From Balanoglossus misakiensis (Eukaryota > Hemichordata), in assembly GCA_040954595.2 (NCBI GenBank), contig CM082591.2:5332001-5396000 (forward strand): DNA of 64,000 nt, written 5' to 3'. The translations under genes were made by a program, and so were the position numbers. This document shows positions 24,901 through 34,773 of the stretch, piece after piece. A model generated the notes under the pieces. It worked only from the letters and a program-made list of their open reading frames with translations, was not told where the DNA came from and did not search any database. How positions within the stretch are numbered: position 1 is the stretch's first letter; each line of letters starts with the position of its first letter.

Positions 24901-27260
24901 TGTCACTGTTTGCCAGAAAGTCAATACAGATCCCTTGTTAAGGTATCAAACGAGTTTTGCATTGAACCGTGCAGTGGTGACGTCCGTGGTTGGACAAACT
25001 GTGGAGGTAAAGATCACATTGGAGTATATAAATGTAAGTCAAGTGTTCATGACATATTCCGTTTTTCTTAAGTAGGCCTACTTAAAATTTGATACATTTC
25101 TAAGCATGTTTTGCCCAAGCTATATGAATGACTTTTATCATCACATAAAGAGGCTCTGATTACAGTATACATGCATGAATCCCATTACTCCAGTTTTCTT
25201 AATTATATGATAAATGGTTATTGAAAAGTATAATAGATTCATAGAAATACTTACAAATTATTATTGCAGCTAGCATGGGGTCATGTGGAGGTAACATTCA
25301 GGGTCCAGGAACGCTGTATTCGCCAGGATTTCCGGGTTCTTACCCTGATAACATGAACTGCGTCTGGGAAATAAGTTCTCCACCTCGCACAGTGCTCACG
25401 ATGGAATTCATCGTCTTTGTTGTAACTGAAGGAGTTCACAATGTGACAGTCTATGAAATGTACCAAGGGAATTACAGGGAATTACTGATGCAAGATTCGT
25501 TGGTGCTCCAGTCATGTTCAAACCGTGTCAGTCTACACTTCAATTCGAAAATCAGCCATTTTGGTAGCAGCTACATAGCGAGATTTGCTCTCACGTTCAA
25601 AGGTACGTGTCAACAGTTTGCCCACGAAATTATCTCATTAAGATATTATGTAAACATACATTGCTTTTATATTTGTCTTGATAAAGAGCATTCTTCTTTT
25701 ATTTATAGTATAAAATCATCTTAAACATTCTTCAGGCCCACGCCAGTTCCTTCTAAGAAAACATAAATCATATACTACATACATGAGTACTGTGTACTTT
25801 CCAAATGACCCCTAAATGACCTGACATCCTCGTACTTCCGTTGGTAAGAATCCATTAGTTGACTTAAACCTCTACAAAAACTGCACAGTTGCAGCTATTC
25901 TCAAAAAAATATGTACTAAACTACCTATATGGCTACATTTCAAACAATATTTCAAACGTTGTTTATCTAAAACTGAATTATGGCAACCGACTACCAACGG
26001 AAGTACGAGGACGTAAGGTCATGTTGGGGTCATGAAAGTAACCTATTATGTTTCTTCTAAGGTATACCATCGTGTCTCTTACCATTGGGTATTGAAAATG
26101 AGGCGTTGATCTTCAATGAATCTTGTCCATACTTCCATGGTGATGTCATCACTTTCACCTGCCGGCCTGGACACAACATGACCGATTCATATAATAGTAT
26201 TGAATGTCAAGAAGACGGACATTGGAATGACTCCGTCCCTCAGTGCTCAGGTAAAAAATAAACATGTTCTGATTCATTTTAAAACAATACAATTACAATT
26301 TATTTACATGATTGAATGGGCATGTCTATACTTTAAATTAACATTTGGCGGCACACTTTTTTGCGTGGATACCTTGCGAAAAACTGTTGCTGGCTAGATT
26401 CCTACTTTCCCTGGTAAAGTCCCTAACCCTAATCGCGAAACATACGTTTTGATTCCAAAAGGAGTAAATTTGTTGTAACTATTTCTTGTGCGTTTTATGC
26501 ACAGCCGAATTGTTACCTGCACCTCCAGTTATAAACTCGGAAGCAGATATAACGACATCCTTTGGAAATACAATTGGTAAGATTTATTTATGATTAAACA
26601 CCCTTAGATATATATAAGAATCATGTAGTAATATGCTTGTGTGTAAGCTTAATGTGTTCTGTTCTGATAATGACAACATGAAGACTTAGATTAAAACCCA
26701 GTCGTCCAGCGTCTGAAACTACTGATCCAAATAATGCTTTAAAATTTGGCATGCAAGGTTCTTAGGGGTACCTTAATATACATTTGTTAAAACTGTGTGC
26801 TTGTCTTTACACATTTTTAATTTTGTGGCAGGTTTTGCCGGTATAAAAAATCCTCTCTGGAACTGCTTTTCTGTTACTTTGATATTTGGTACGCCATTTA
26901 ATTCTGAAGCAGTTATCTTGTTTATAATGCGAATGTTTAATGCATACATGTGTGCTACAAATCACAGTTGCTTGAAGTCAGCACAGATGGGAGGTTAGGT
27001 CTGGGAAAACGCATGGTGTAACAATCTTGTAACAATCAACTCGTTCACTGACAGTTCATGTGTTTTTGCAGGTCCAATCATTGTTGTAGTAACATTGATT
27101 CTGATCATTGCGGCATGGCTCTTGGCGGTGTACTTAGGTACATCAGGGTGAGTTTGAGTTGACATTTAGCAAAGCAAATTTATTTTTGGCATCACGATGC
27201 AAACATCATACAATTAACAGATGATGATGATGGTGATGGTGGTGGTGGTGGTGATGCTCG

Positions 27261-27350
<90 letters not shown>

Positions 27351-27786
27351 GTACTCACGTTTATCTTGCAGCCCAAGGGGGCACCCTACGGGCAACAGAC
27401 ACCCAATCAGAAAGGAGGACACACTACAATCGAATGAACCCACCAGCCGCCTGGGGCGTGGTCAGACTCAATTGGCAGATGCCAGAGCAGATTACGGTCA
27501 CGTGGTGAAATATTCTCAGGAACGCAGCTGTGCTTCTGCCGAAGACCACGTCACCCAGTGGGTGTGGCAGTGCGCAGACTCCGCCAGTGCTTCGGAAAAG
27601 GACATTGACAGCATTGAGAATTATGAGGACTCGGTTGTAGATGAAACTCTTAATATTGGCACCGAATCGAATGATTCAGTGTTTAATTTTCAACATTTTG
27701 ACACCTGCGATGTTGTTGTGGCCATCGCACACGAGGTTGCTGTTAGCCCTTCGGATGGTGTTCACTCGTGCGCAGATGTGGAATAG
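21997..27786 (+). CDS. Receptor E: SRCR-WSC-CUB-CCP-TM with a unique tail, 587 residues
   Basis: Predicted type I membrane receptor. Exons: signal 21997-22063, SRCR 22296-22457 and 22708-22872, WSC 24749-25033, CUB 25270-25602, CCP 26062-26250, stalk 26505-26576, transmembrane 27072-27147, tail 27372-27786. Joins are phase 1 up to the transmembrane exon, then phase 2, as in D, H and I. Domains: signal 1-22 (MNHQRLILISLITALLCSVI), SRCR 23-131, WSC 132-226, CUB 227-337, CCP 338-400, transmembrane 425-449 (IIVVVTLILIIAAWLLAVYL), tail 450-587. The SRCR lacks the cysteine usual after the WGTV-like strand. The 138-residue tail does not resemble those of A, C or H: it has no NxxYES repeat and only scattered tyrosines (DYGHVV, ENYEDSVV). 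Intron 3 is mostly a perfect tetranucleotide repeat. Long open frames through that repeat are artefacts. Confidence 0.88.
22907..24674. repeat. Perfect (TGTA)n microsatellite, about 442 units, 1,768 bp
   Basis: An uninterrupted four-base repeat filling most of receptor E intron 3. No variant unit was seen across its length. It lies between the second SRCR exon and the WSC exon. It gives spurious open frames on both strands. The true length may differ between alleles or be affected by assembly. Confidence 0.97.
25800..26036. mobile_element. MITE family 1, copy c
   Basis: In receptor E intron 5, ending about 25 bp before the CCP exon. Left arm TGACCCCTAAATGACC then CCTCGTACTTCCGTTGGTA; right arm TACCAACGGAAGTACGAGG then AAGGTCATGTTGGGGTCA. 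The arms mirror each other over about 45 bases. Confidence 0.8.
27221..27348. repeat. (GAT)n microsatellite
   Basis: GATGGTGGTGGT followed by about 30 near-perfect GAT units in the last intron of receptor E, ending about 25 bp before the tail exon acceptor. Open frames of poly-Met or poly-Ser across it are artefacts. Confidence 0.95.
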
Positions 27787-28891
27787 CTTTTGATGTGGTA
27801 TCAAAATCAATCAATTCTACGAACAAGAACAATAGATAATAGAATTTATTCCAGCGCATACATTTAAATTGAACACATTACATTAATTCGGCTGATACAT
27901 AAAAGTAATTCGAGAGGCGAGAACAATACTTTATAAACTACATGAAAATAATTCCAGCACACAAAATTTACAAAATAGCACAGTTTCATATCAGGCTATC
28001 TCCTCTGTTGAACTCATTTTAATTGATCATGGATAAAATTGCGAAAGTAAAAGTACCAATATTGTCTTTTATTTTTTTAAATGTAAAGAAAATAAGCGGA
28101 CAAAAATTAGTCTCCTTTAGAGGAAATTCAAACTGCCCATTAAAACATAAACTGTGATTACTTGATGCTAACAGCAGTTAACATGTTTATGTATTGCCAC
28201 AGATGTTTTCAGTTGTTCATAAGATAATTTTCACTGACGATAATCGAATTTGATCCATTTCTGAATCATCTTGTGAACTGTGGTCCTGAAACACGCTGCC
28301 AGGTCATAACATGCTTTACTGCTCTTTTCTCTTTTGTTTGCTTCTCCGTCAATCACCAATTACTCTTTTTTTCCCTTTTTTATAATCTCGTGATTTTGAT
28401 TAAATAAAAAATTGGGCAAAGGAAAACCATAATATAAATGTGCCATTGCACATAAATGAACCCTTAATGCAAGTTTATTCGTAAGATCCGGATAGCATTT
28501 TCAGATGTAAAGACAGAAAGATTTAACCTGGAATTCGAATATGCAATAGTACAAACACAACTGGGTAAGGTCTTGAGCGGATGACATCAATAGAACAATG
28601 CATTAGCGAGCATATGACACTTACTTTCGAAGTAGGCCCAGCAATGCGGATACTTCCAAATACACCACCTGCACATCAACGTACGGCTTAAATCACTATA
28701 ATCTGCTTAACCAATCACTACGTCTCCCTTTGCAGCTGTTTGCATATTGGGTGGAGTATGCTAATTATTATAATGCAGGTGTCCTAAAAGGACGATTTTG
28801 TTGTGGGTTATGTTTCTTTGCAAATCTAGAGACTCTATTTCGTAAATGTGACTGTATTCCTCTCGGAAAGCATAAGTAACAGAAGGGCTCA
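27787..28891. other. Non-coding gap between receptor E and the glycosyltransferase
   Basis: Contains the 3' flank of E and the first copy of a direct repeat (28066-28430) whose partner lies beyond the glycosyltransferase. No gene recognised. Confidence 0.5.
28066..28430. repeat. Direct repeat DR, left copy
   Basis: Shares an ordered series of blocks with 30718-31088: GCGGACAAA / GCAGGCAAA, TTACTTGATGCTAACAGC / TTACTTGATAGTAACAGC, a CAGATGTTT block, TGACGATAA, and GAAACACGCTGCCAGGTCAT / GAAACGCTGCCAGGTCATG. Same orientation, diverged. The two copies flank the intronless glycosyltransferase gene. Confidence 0.75.
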
Positions 28892-30025
28892 ATGATGCTG
28901 TCTGGAAACCTGCGTAGGCAACGGTACCTCGGCACTCTCCTACCTGTACTTTTGCTGGGCTGTGTAGCGTGCCTCATAGCTGTAAACTACGTCAGTATGC
29001 GTCTACCCAGAGCGCGGCTGATATCAATGAGGAAGGCCCCGTCCCTTCTGACAAGATGGCTGCCAATACGCCACACTATACCGTGGGACAAGATTGAGAT
29101 TCGGGGAGAATACGACAAAACCCTGGACTGGACGGTCGTCGTCTTGACCATGAATCGCCCGGAGAGCTTGACGAGGCTGTTGAATTCCTTGCAAGAAGCC
29201 GAATACAAAGGCGACACCGTGCAGCTAGTAGTGTGGATCGATTACTGCCAAGATGAAATGCACGACCAGACGATTCGCGTCGTGGACTCGTTCCATTTCC
29301 GACACGGTCCGAAGCTGATCTATGAGAGGAGGGAGAACGCCGGTCTGGCGAGAGCGTGGTTCGACGCTTGGGTGCCGACCAGGGACGACGAATACGCGGT
29401 CATTCTTGAAGACGACTCGGCAGTCTCGCCGCAGTACTACCGGTGGCTTAAAAAAGCCTGGGCTGCTTATAAACACATACCCGAAATCGGAGGAATCTCA
29501 CTCAACAAACAAACTGTCCGAGCTACCTACGGCGGTCGCAGTCCTATCATCAATGAACACAAGCCGTTCCTGTACAAGTTGGTGGGTACTTTTGCACTGG
29601 CACCACACCCTGCATACTGGCGATCCTACGTTGACTGGGTCAGGAACAATTACTATAAAATGGAGCCTCTGGTTGAAGGTCTACGAACAACAGACTGGTG
29701 GCTGCGGCTAAACCGAAACGAGAGCATCTGGGAGCAGTGGTTTATCTATTACTGCCACCACCACAACCTGTTCATTCTTTACATCTCTCTGCCGGATAAC
29801 GGATCCCTGGTGGTGAATTTTGCCGAGCACGGCGCGCACCACCCCAGCAAGGCGGCCGGCGGAAACATTTCCATCGCGGTAGGCGAATGGAGCGAGTATC
29901 TCGACACATTTCCTAGAAAGCTGGTTCACTATGATTGGGACACCTCCCCCATGCTCTGTGACCAAAAGACAGACTGTAGATATTGGGAAAATCCGAACGT
30001 GACGGCGCCTAAAGCTGCAAGATGA
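28892..30025 (+). CDS. Intronless Golgi-type glycosyltransferase (GT-A fold), 377 residues
   Basis: Likely a type II membrane enzyme transferring a sugar from a nucleotide donor in the Golgi; donor and acceptor cannot be told. One uninterrupted frame opens with ATG-ATG. A short basic N-terminus (RRQR) precedes a hydrophobic anchor, about residues 13-34. The catalytic part starts near 80 with WTVVVLTMNRPESLTRLLNS, the nucleotide-binding strand typical of GT-A enzymes. It continues with an ENAGLARAW segment and an acidic VILEDDSAVSP (Glu173-Asp174-Asp175) that fits the metal-binding DxD-type position. Several NxS/T sites follow. The layout is closest to GNT-I/POMGNT-type or GT2-type enzymes, but I cannot name the family. 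It lies between diverged direct repeats (28066-28430 and 30718-31088) and has no intron, which together suggest arrival by retrocopying or segment insertion. It shares its strand with the lectin gene downstream. Confidence 0.8.
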   Translation: MMLSGNLRRQRYLGTLLPVLLLGCVACLIAVNYVSMRLPRARLISMRKAPSLLTRWLPIRHTIPWDKIEIRGEYDKTLDWTVVVLTMNRPESLTRLLNSLQEAEYKGDTVQLVVWIDYCQDEMHDQTIRVVDSFHFRHGPKLIYERRENAGLARAWFDAWVPTRDDEYAVILEDDSAVSPQYYRWLKKAWAAYKHIPEIGGISLNKQTVRATYGGRSPIINEHKPFLYKLVGTFALAPHPAYWRSYVDWVRNNYYKMEPLVEGLRTTDWWLRLNRNESIWEQWFIYYCHHHNLFILYISLPDNGSLVVNFAEHGAHHPSKAAGGNISIAVGEWSEYLDTFPRKLVHYDWDTSPMLCDQKTDCRYWENPNVTAPKAAR

Positions 30026-30156
30026 GCGGTAGCGTTATAACAGTCACATACCCACCAACCAATGGTTGTAACACAACTATCAAAGGGAATCAGTAGCCGC
30101 GTACAAAGAACAATTCTGCTGACTGGGTTTAGATGGATTGGAAAATCGGGAACAGT

Positions 30157-30512
30157 TTAAAGGGACAAAGTCTCTCTCTCGCTACCCCTTTTCCATTAAT
30201 TTGGTTTGATACAAGACACAGGCTTATGTTAATGTACATGTGGATATATAGAGAATCAACATTCAACGACACACAACTTCCATCCCGTTTGTATGATATG
30301 AGAGTAAAAACTCGCCAAAATAAATAATAGGTGTTTACCATTTATTCATTTTGGCGAAATTTTCACTCTCATATCCTACAAACGGGATGGAAGTTGTGTG
30401 TGGTCGAACATTGGTTCACTATATATCCACATGTAGAATAACATAAACGATGTCTTGCATCAAACATAATTAATGGAAATAGGGCAGCGAGAGAGAGACT
30501 TTGTCCCTTTAA
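30157..30512. mobile_element. MITE family 2, fold-back element, copy a
   Basis: Almost the whole 356 bp is one long palindrome. It begins TTAAAGGGACAAAGTCTCTC and ends GAGAGACTTTGTCCCTTTAA, with inner mirrored blocks such as ACACAACTTCCATCCCGTTT and AAACGGGATGGAAGTTGTGT. TTAA at both outer ends suggests TTAA target duplication. A second copy lies at 40776-41130. No coding capacity. Confidence 0.9.
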
Positions 30513-30717
30513 TGGGGGTATTTAATGGAAAATTTAGGGTTTTTTTAACATCATTTTTTCAAAGGTGACGATAACATTTAACAAGATGGTAGCAATGGAC
30601 ACTTTGAACTCAACATCTATTACGATGTAGCGCAATCTCTCCATATATAGACATCCTTGCCGCTCATAATTTATTAATAATAACAATGCGAAACGGTTTA
30701 ATGTATATTATCAAATT

Positions 30718-31088
30718 CCCTTTTATTAAAAAGAAAAAGAAAAAAAGCAGGCAAATCTCCTTTATAGAAAATTTAATCTGCTCACTTAAACACAAAGTGT
30801 TATTACTTGATAGTAACAGCGGTTACGTGTTTTATTGTGTAGCCTCAGATGTTTCCATTTGGACATAAAATAAACCTTCAATGACGATAAAGGAATTTAA
30901 TCCATTTTTGTATCATCTTGTGCAATGTGTTCCTGAGAAACGCTGCCAGGTCATGAAGCATTGTGTATTGCTTTTTTTTTCTTTTTTGTTTGATTCTCCC
31001 TCCATGACAGATTGCCCGGTTCCTTTTTATAACCTCTTGTTAAATTTGGGTATGATAAATTCATAAGTTGGTCGAATGGAAAACGACG
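30718..31088. repeat. Direct repeat DR, right copy
   Basis: Diverged partner of 28066-28430 in the same orientation, about 2.65 kb away, sharing GAAACGCTGCCAGGTCATG and TTACTTGATAGTAACAGC blocks. It begins about 200 bp right of the MITE-2 copy that follows the glycosyltransferase. Confidence 0.75.
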
Positions 31089-31109
31089 TTAATGTGCTCG
31101 ACTTCAGAT

Positions 31110-31197
31110 GTAATACACGCCCTCAGTGGCTTGGCCAGTGAATTTTGGCTCACCCTCATGGCCAATAGAGTACCTGTCACTTCAATTCTTTTCACAA
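31110..31197. repeat. Short dispersed repeat R4, copy a
   Basis: TACACGCCCTCAGTGGCTTGG, interrupted only by small changes, TTTTGGCTCACCCTCATGGC and ACCTGTCACTTCAATTCTTTTCAC match 38196-38282 in order and spacing. About 88 bp, same orientation. Class unknown. Confidence 0.75.
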
Positions 31198-33229
31198 AAG
31201 AATTTATCTGTACTAATCTGTGTATCATATTGACACATGACACATGACCCTATTTTGCATAACAAAGGTTGTGTAACTTTGCTCAATGAATTTGGTTGAA
31301 TCGTCTCTACCGCATCACTGACGTGTACTGAAGTGAAAATATCACAATCGAAACTTTAATTGTCGTCAGAGTTGAGGAAACATGCAATAATAAGAGAACT
31401 TCATGACCTCTGCCGCAGAATACACCGCATCACTCGTGAAAATAACTTCAGTACGGCAGAGATCGCAAGCAGATATCTTGGAGTTCAGTAATATGTCTAG
31501 TCGTCTTGCGTTAACTTTGTAGGATACATGGGATATATGCTATTGGAGTTCTGAAGAAAAACAAATAAAATGAAAATATTTGGATATGTCTTTAATCCTC
31601 CATTTGAGTTCATTTAATGATAATCGCATGATGTCAAATGTGATTGTACACTAACAATGAATGCGTGTATGTCAATCATATTCTTTTTTCGTGTGAATCA
31701 CACAGATGTATGGGAAGATTGTTTATCTGAAATGATTACGGAAATTATGCCGTGCTCTAACATAAACAAGAAAGGGGTTATCTATACTTGAGATAGCAAC
31801 TAACCTATCGTTTTACCAAACTATAAAATCGGTTACCAATCTGATAAGCTTGCGAAAACTGCATGTTCGAAAGACAGACAAGACAAGCGCCAAACAACTA
31901 ACGAATGTAGTCTGACAAAATAAACATTCAGACGCCTTTCATAACAACATAGCTTGTCGCCAGTGTTCAAAATAGTTCCATGAAAGGTTTTTACATATAC
32001 CTTATTGAACGATAATCTACAAGGAATCAATAAAATACACATTCTATAATATTTTGGCATGTCAATATTACGTATTCATTTGTCGTTTTGAAATGGTCAA
32101 TCGCGTAGCATAGAACCGTATTCCTCCCGCTCTTGCGGATTGATATGCATGATGTCATTTGTTTACATTCTGTTGCGGGTGAGATATAGACGCGCTCGAA
32201 CTCTGACACATCCGAGCGAGCGAGATATTAGTTTGTCCTGGCAATCATCGACACCGACAGTCACATAATAATCAGATCAAATCATGTGGCTGGAGACGAT
32301 TGCGAGCAAGCTGCAGCTGCTACTTAGCATGCTTAGTAGGCTCATGGAGCTTCCGCAGAGGGGGAGGGGGTCGGCCGAGTGTCATGTTTTCGGTAGTGCT
32401 TTTGAATCTCGCTCAATAAAAAAGTAGTTCCGGATATTGAACGCGTCTTCCAAATATGGTCACCGGCCGCGGGGTGTGATACGTGAGACAAACTGCGCGG
32501 ATGTAAGGGCGCTTTTCCCCATTAGACTTACATGGGCTCGTGAATCTAGATATATGATAATTTTACTTTCGATATGAATTAAATTCCTTATTTCCTTCAA
32601 AAGAAATTTGTAAATTAACAAGCAAAATATAACATAGTTCATTATGAAAGTGAAACAAGAACACTTGGTAATCTGTTAATAACACCATTCAGACGGGAGC
32701 TTCACTGTTTGCCTATCCATGCCAGAATTAATGACAAATGTTTTCTTTTTCATATAAAGTTTTGCCCAATCGAGAACCTGCCCATTTTAGAGCCAGCGAA
32801 TGGAGCCAGCGAACTGGGAGCGGAAACAAATGGGTTATCGTTCTTTCTCTAATGCTTCCCCCACTGTATGGATGCCTTATCAAAAGAAATTAGATTGTCA
32901 CCATCTGTTCATCTTCTAAAACAAGACACGCCATTTTAGAAACAACGTCACGGTGATTCAGCGATCTGATGTTTACCGTGCTGTCTTTGTATTGCATTGT
33001 TACTGTCTGTGTCGTGGGAATGGGAACTTACTGTGTTGTTTACTATCACATCATTTGAAACTAAGAGAACCAAACGTCAATGTAAATTACTCATTATCAA
33101 TATAAAACTATAACCTTTATACAGAATTTTCCACCCTGTAACACTCAAAATTTCAGAAATACATGTATATATTTGCATCCCGGAGAACCTCGTTTACGGC
33201 CAACAACAGGTAGAGTTGACTTTTCAGAG

Positions 33230-33300
33230 CCCTCTGAGTCAGAGGGCTCTGACTCAGAGCCCCTCAGAGTCCTCTGAAGTTTCAGAACCTCAGAACCCGG
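33230..33300. repeat. Overlapping hairpin repeat cluster
   Basis: GAGCCCTCTGA, one base, TCAGAGGGCTC form an 11-bp perfect hairpin. The next stretch AGGGCTCTGA, one base, TCAGAGCCCC forms another that overlaps it. CTCAGA units continue to about 33330. Confidence 0.85.
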
Positions 33301-34079
33301 ACCTCAGAATTCTTTTTGACCTCAGATATAACCCCAAAATGCACTGTATAATTAAATATAACGATTACAAATAGGTGTAAGTGTTCCCAAAATTTAATAC
33401 TCCCGCAGAAAATACGACGTATTACATTGTATGGCGAGATCGTGACTGCCATATTTGTTTTCGAAGTTTATGTCGATTTCAGATTCAGATTTGGCTACGG
33501 ATTCCGATTCACCAGTAACGCGTTTCTTTTCCTCACTGCTCCGCGAAAACCACTAACTCGTATACGATGACGTCAAACAAAGAAAGATATCATGGGATTA
33601 TATGTAAATAAAAGACGATAATGTACACGCTACAGCAGTTAACCTTCAAGTTCGTGAGACGATGCAAATATACGCCACCTGTTTCTGGCAATACAATATT
33701 AATATAGACACCCAGCAAATCATCCTTTTGACTGACCGCCATCTTGAATCTTTGCTATTGCTGTAATTTACCAGCGTAATTTTTACCAGCCCTGAATACT
33801 GGTGAAATCACTAGCTGAAACACTATATAAATATTACAATGAAAACTACTTTCGTGAATTCTAGTGGACGAGATTGTGCTTTATTATGAACAAGTTAGAT
33901 ATCTGTTGCTATCTGAAAATAGATCTGATAACCAAAACTTATTTATGAGCATGTCACAAGTTGTTTATAATTTCAGATAAACCAATCTGCCACCAATCTG
34001 TGTGATTCTCACGAAAAAAAGAATATAAACAAGCATGCACATGTGTATTTCTAAACAAACTGTTTTGCTCTACATTTAG

Positions 34080-34179
34080 AGGAACCACATCGTTATACAA
34101 TCAATTTGCATTTCGCGGGATTCGGATCCACACCTACCGCACCAATTCACGTAGCAAGCAAAACCTCTACGCTAAAAAC
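34080..34179 (+). other. Possible non-coding first exon of the C-type lectin
   Basis: Bounded on the left by an acceptor-like CTACATTTAG and on the right by a donor-like ACG|GTAAGC. The lectin start codon lies 13 bases after an acceptor-like CTGTATATAG at about 34761. A short 5' exon is possible. The evidence is splice-like sequence only. Confidence 0.2.
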
Positions 34180-34773
34180 GGTAAGCAAATTGTTGTTGAA
34201 TGTCTACTTCCAACAATTGCTATTTTTGTTTTATCAAGAAAATTCTGTGTTAAACATGCTGGTGAAACAATACATGCATGTCAATGATAATTTTAAAAAC
34301 ATTTTTTTTCGACGTATATGTACACTATTGACTAAATTTTCATGTTTTGTACACATTACCCAAGCGTCAGATTTAATAGAAAATTCATTTACTGTACACG
34401 CTGTGTCAATTCAGGCAAAAAATATGATGCAGATAGAGAAAAATTTACTTTGTGAACTTTTGACCGGATTTTACATACTAGATAAAATTTTAATCGTCAT
34501 AATATTTTACTTAAAAAATTGCATTTCATAAAAAATACTTTGGAAACTTGAAATTTCAGGAGATAGAAGAGTTGTTATCACTAAACATCTGTTCGCGATT
34601 CCATGACGTTGTGAGTTAGTATGGATGAAATATCTCTCGCAATGAAATAGTATTGTATCTAAGTAATAAAATACGTATATACGATATCTATCCTTCCAGC
34701 AGCACATTATATAGGGTTTCTTGTTAAAACATCCCTGTGTCTTTTCCTTCTCTGTATATAGGAAACAAACAGG

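Larger units (their letters stand above)
31089..34079. other. About 3 kb without a recognised gene
   Basis: No open frame here shows a known domain. It contains one copy of a short dispersed repeat (31110-31197), a hairpin cluster (33230-33300) and otherwise AT-rich single-copy-looking sequence. The segment 32290-32480 is locally GC-richer, but no exon was recognised. Confidence 0.5.

Noticed and set aside
22677-25071. Open frames of 600-720 codons on both strands across 22.7-25.1 kb
   Set aside because: They read through the tetranucleotide repeat as endless CMYV or YIHT units. The repeat is intronic; only the flanking SRCR and WSC exons are coding.
27192-27508. Poly-Ser and poly-Met open frames
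   Set aside because: Translation of the GAT microsatellite in the last intron of receptor E.
28066-31088. LTR retrotransposon around the glycosyltransferase
   Set aside because: The direct repeats lack TG...CA ends and the interior has no gag, pol or primer-binding site.
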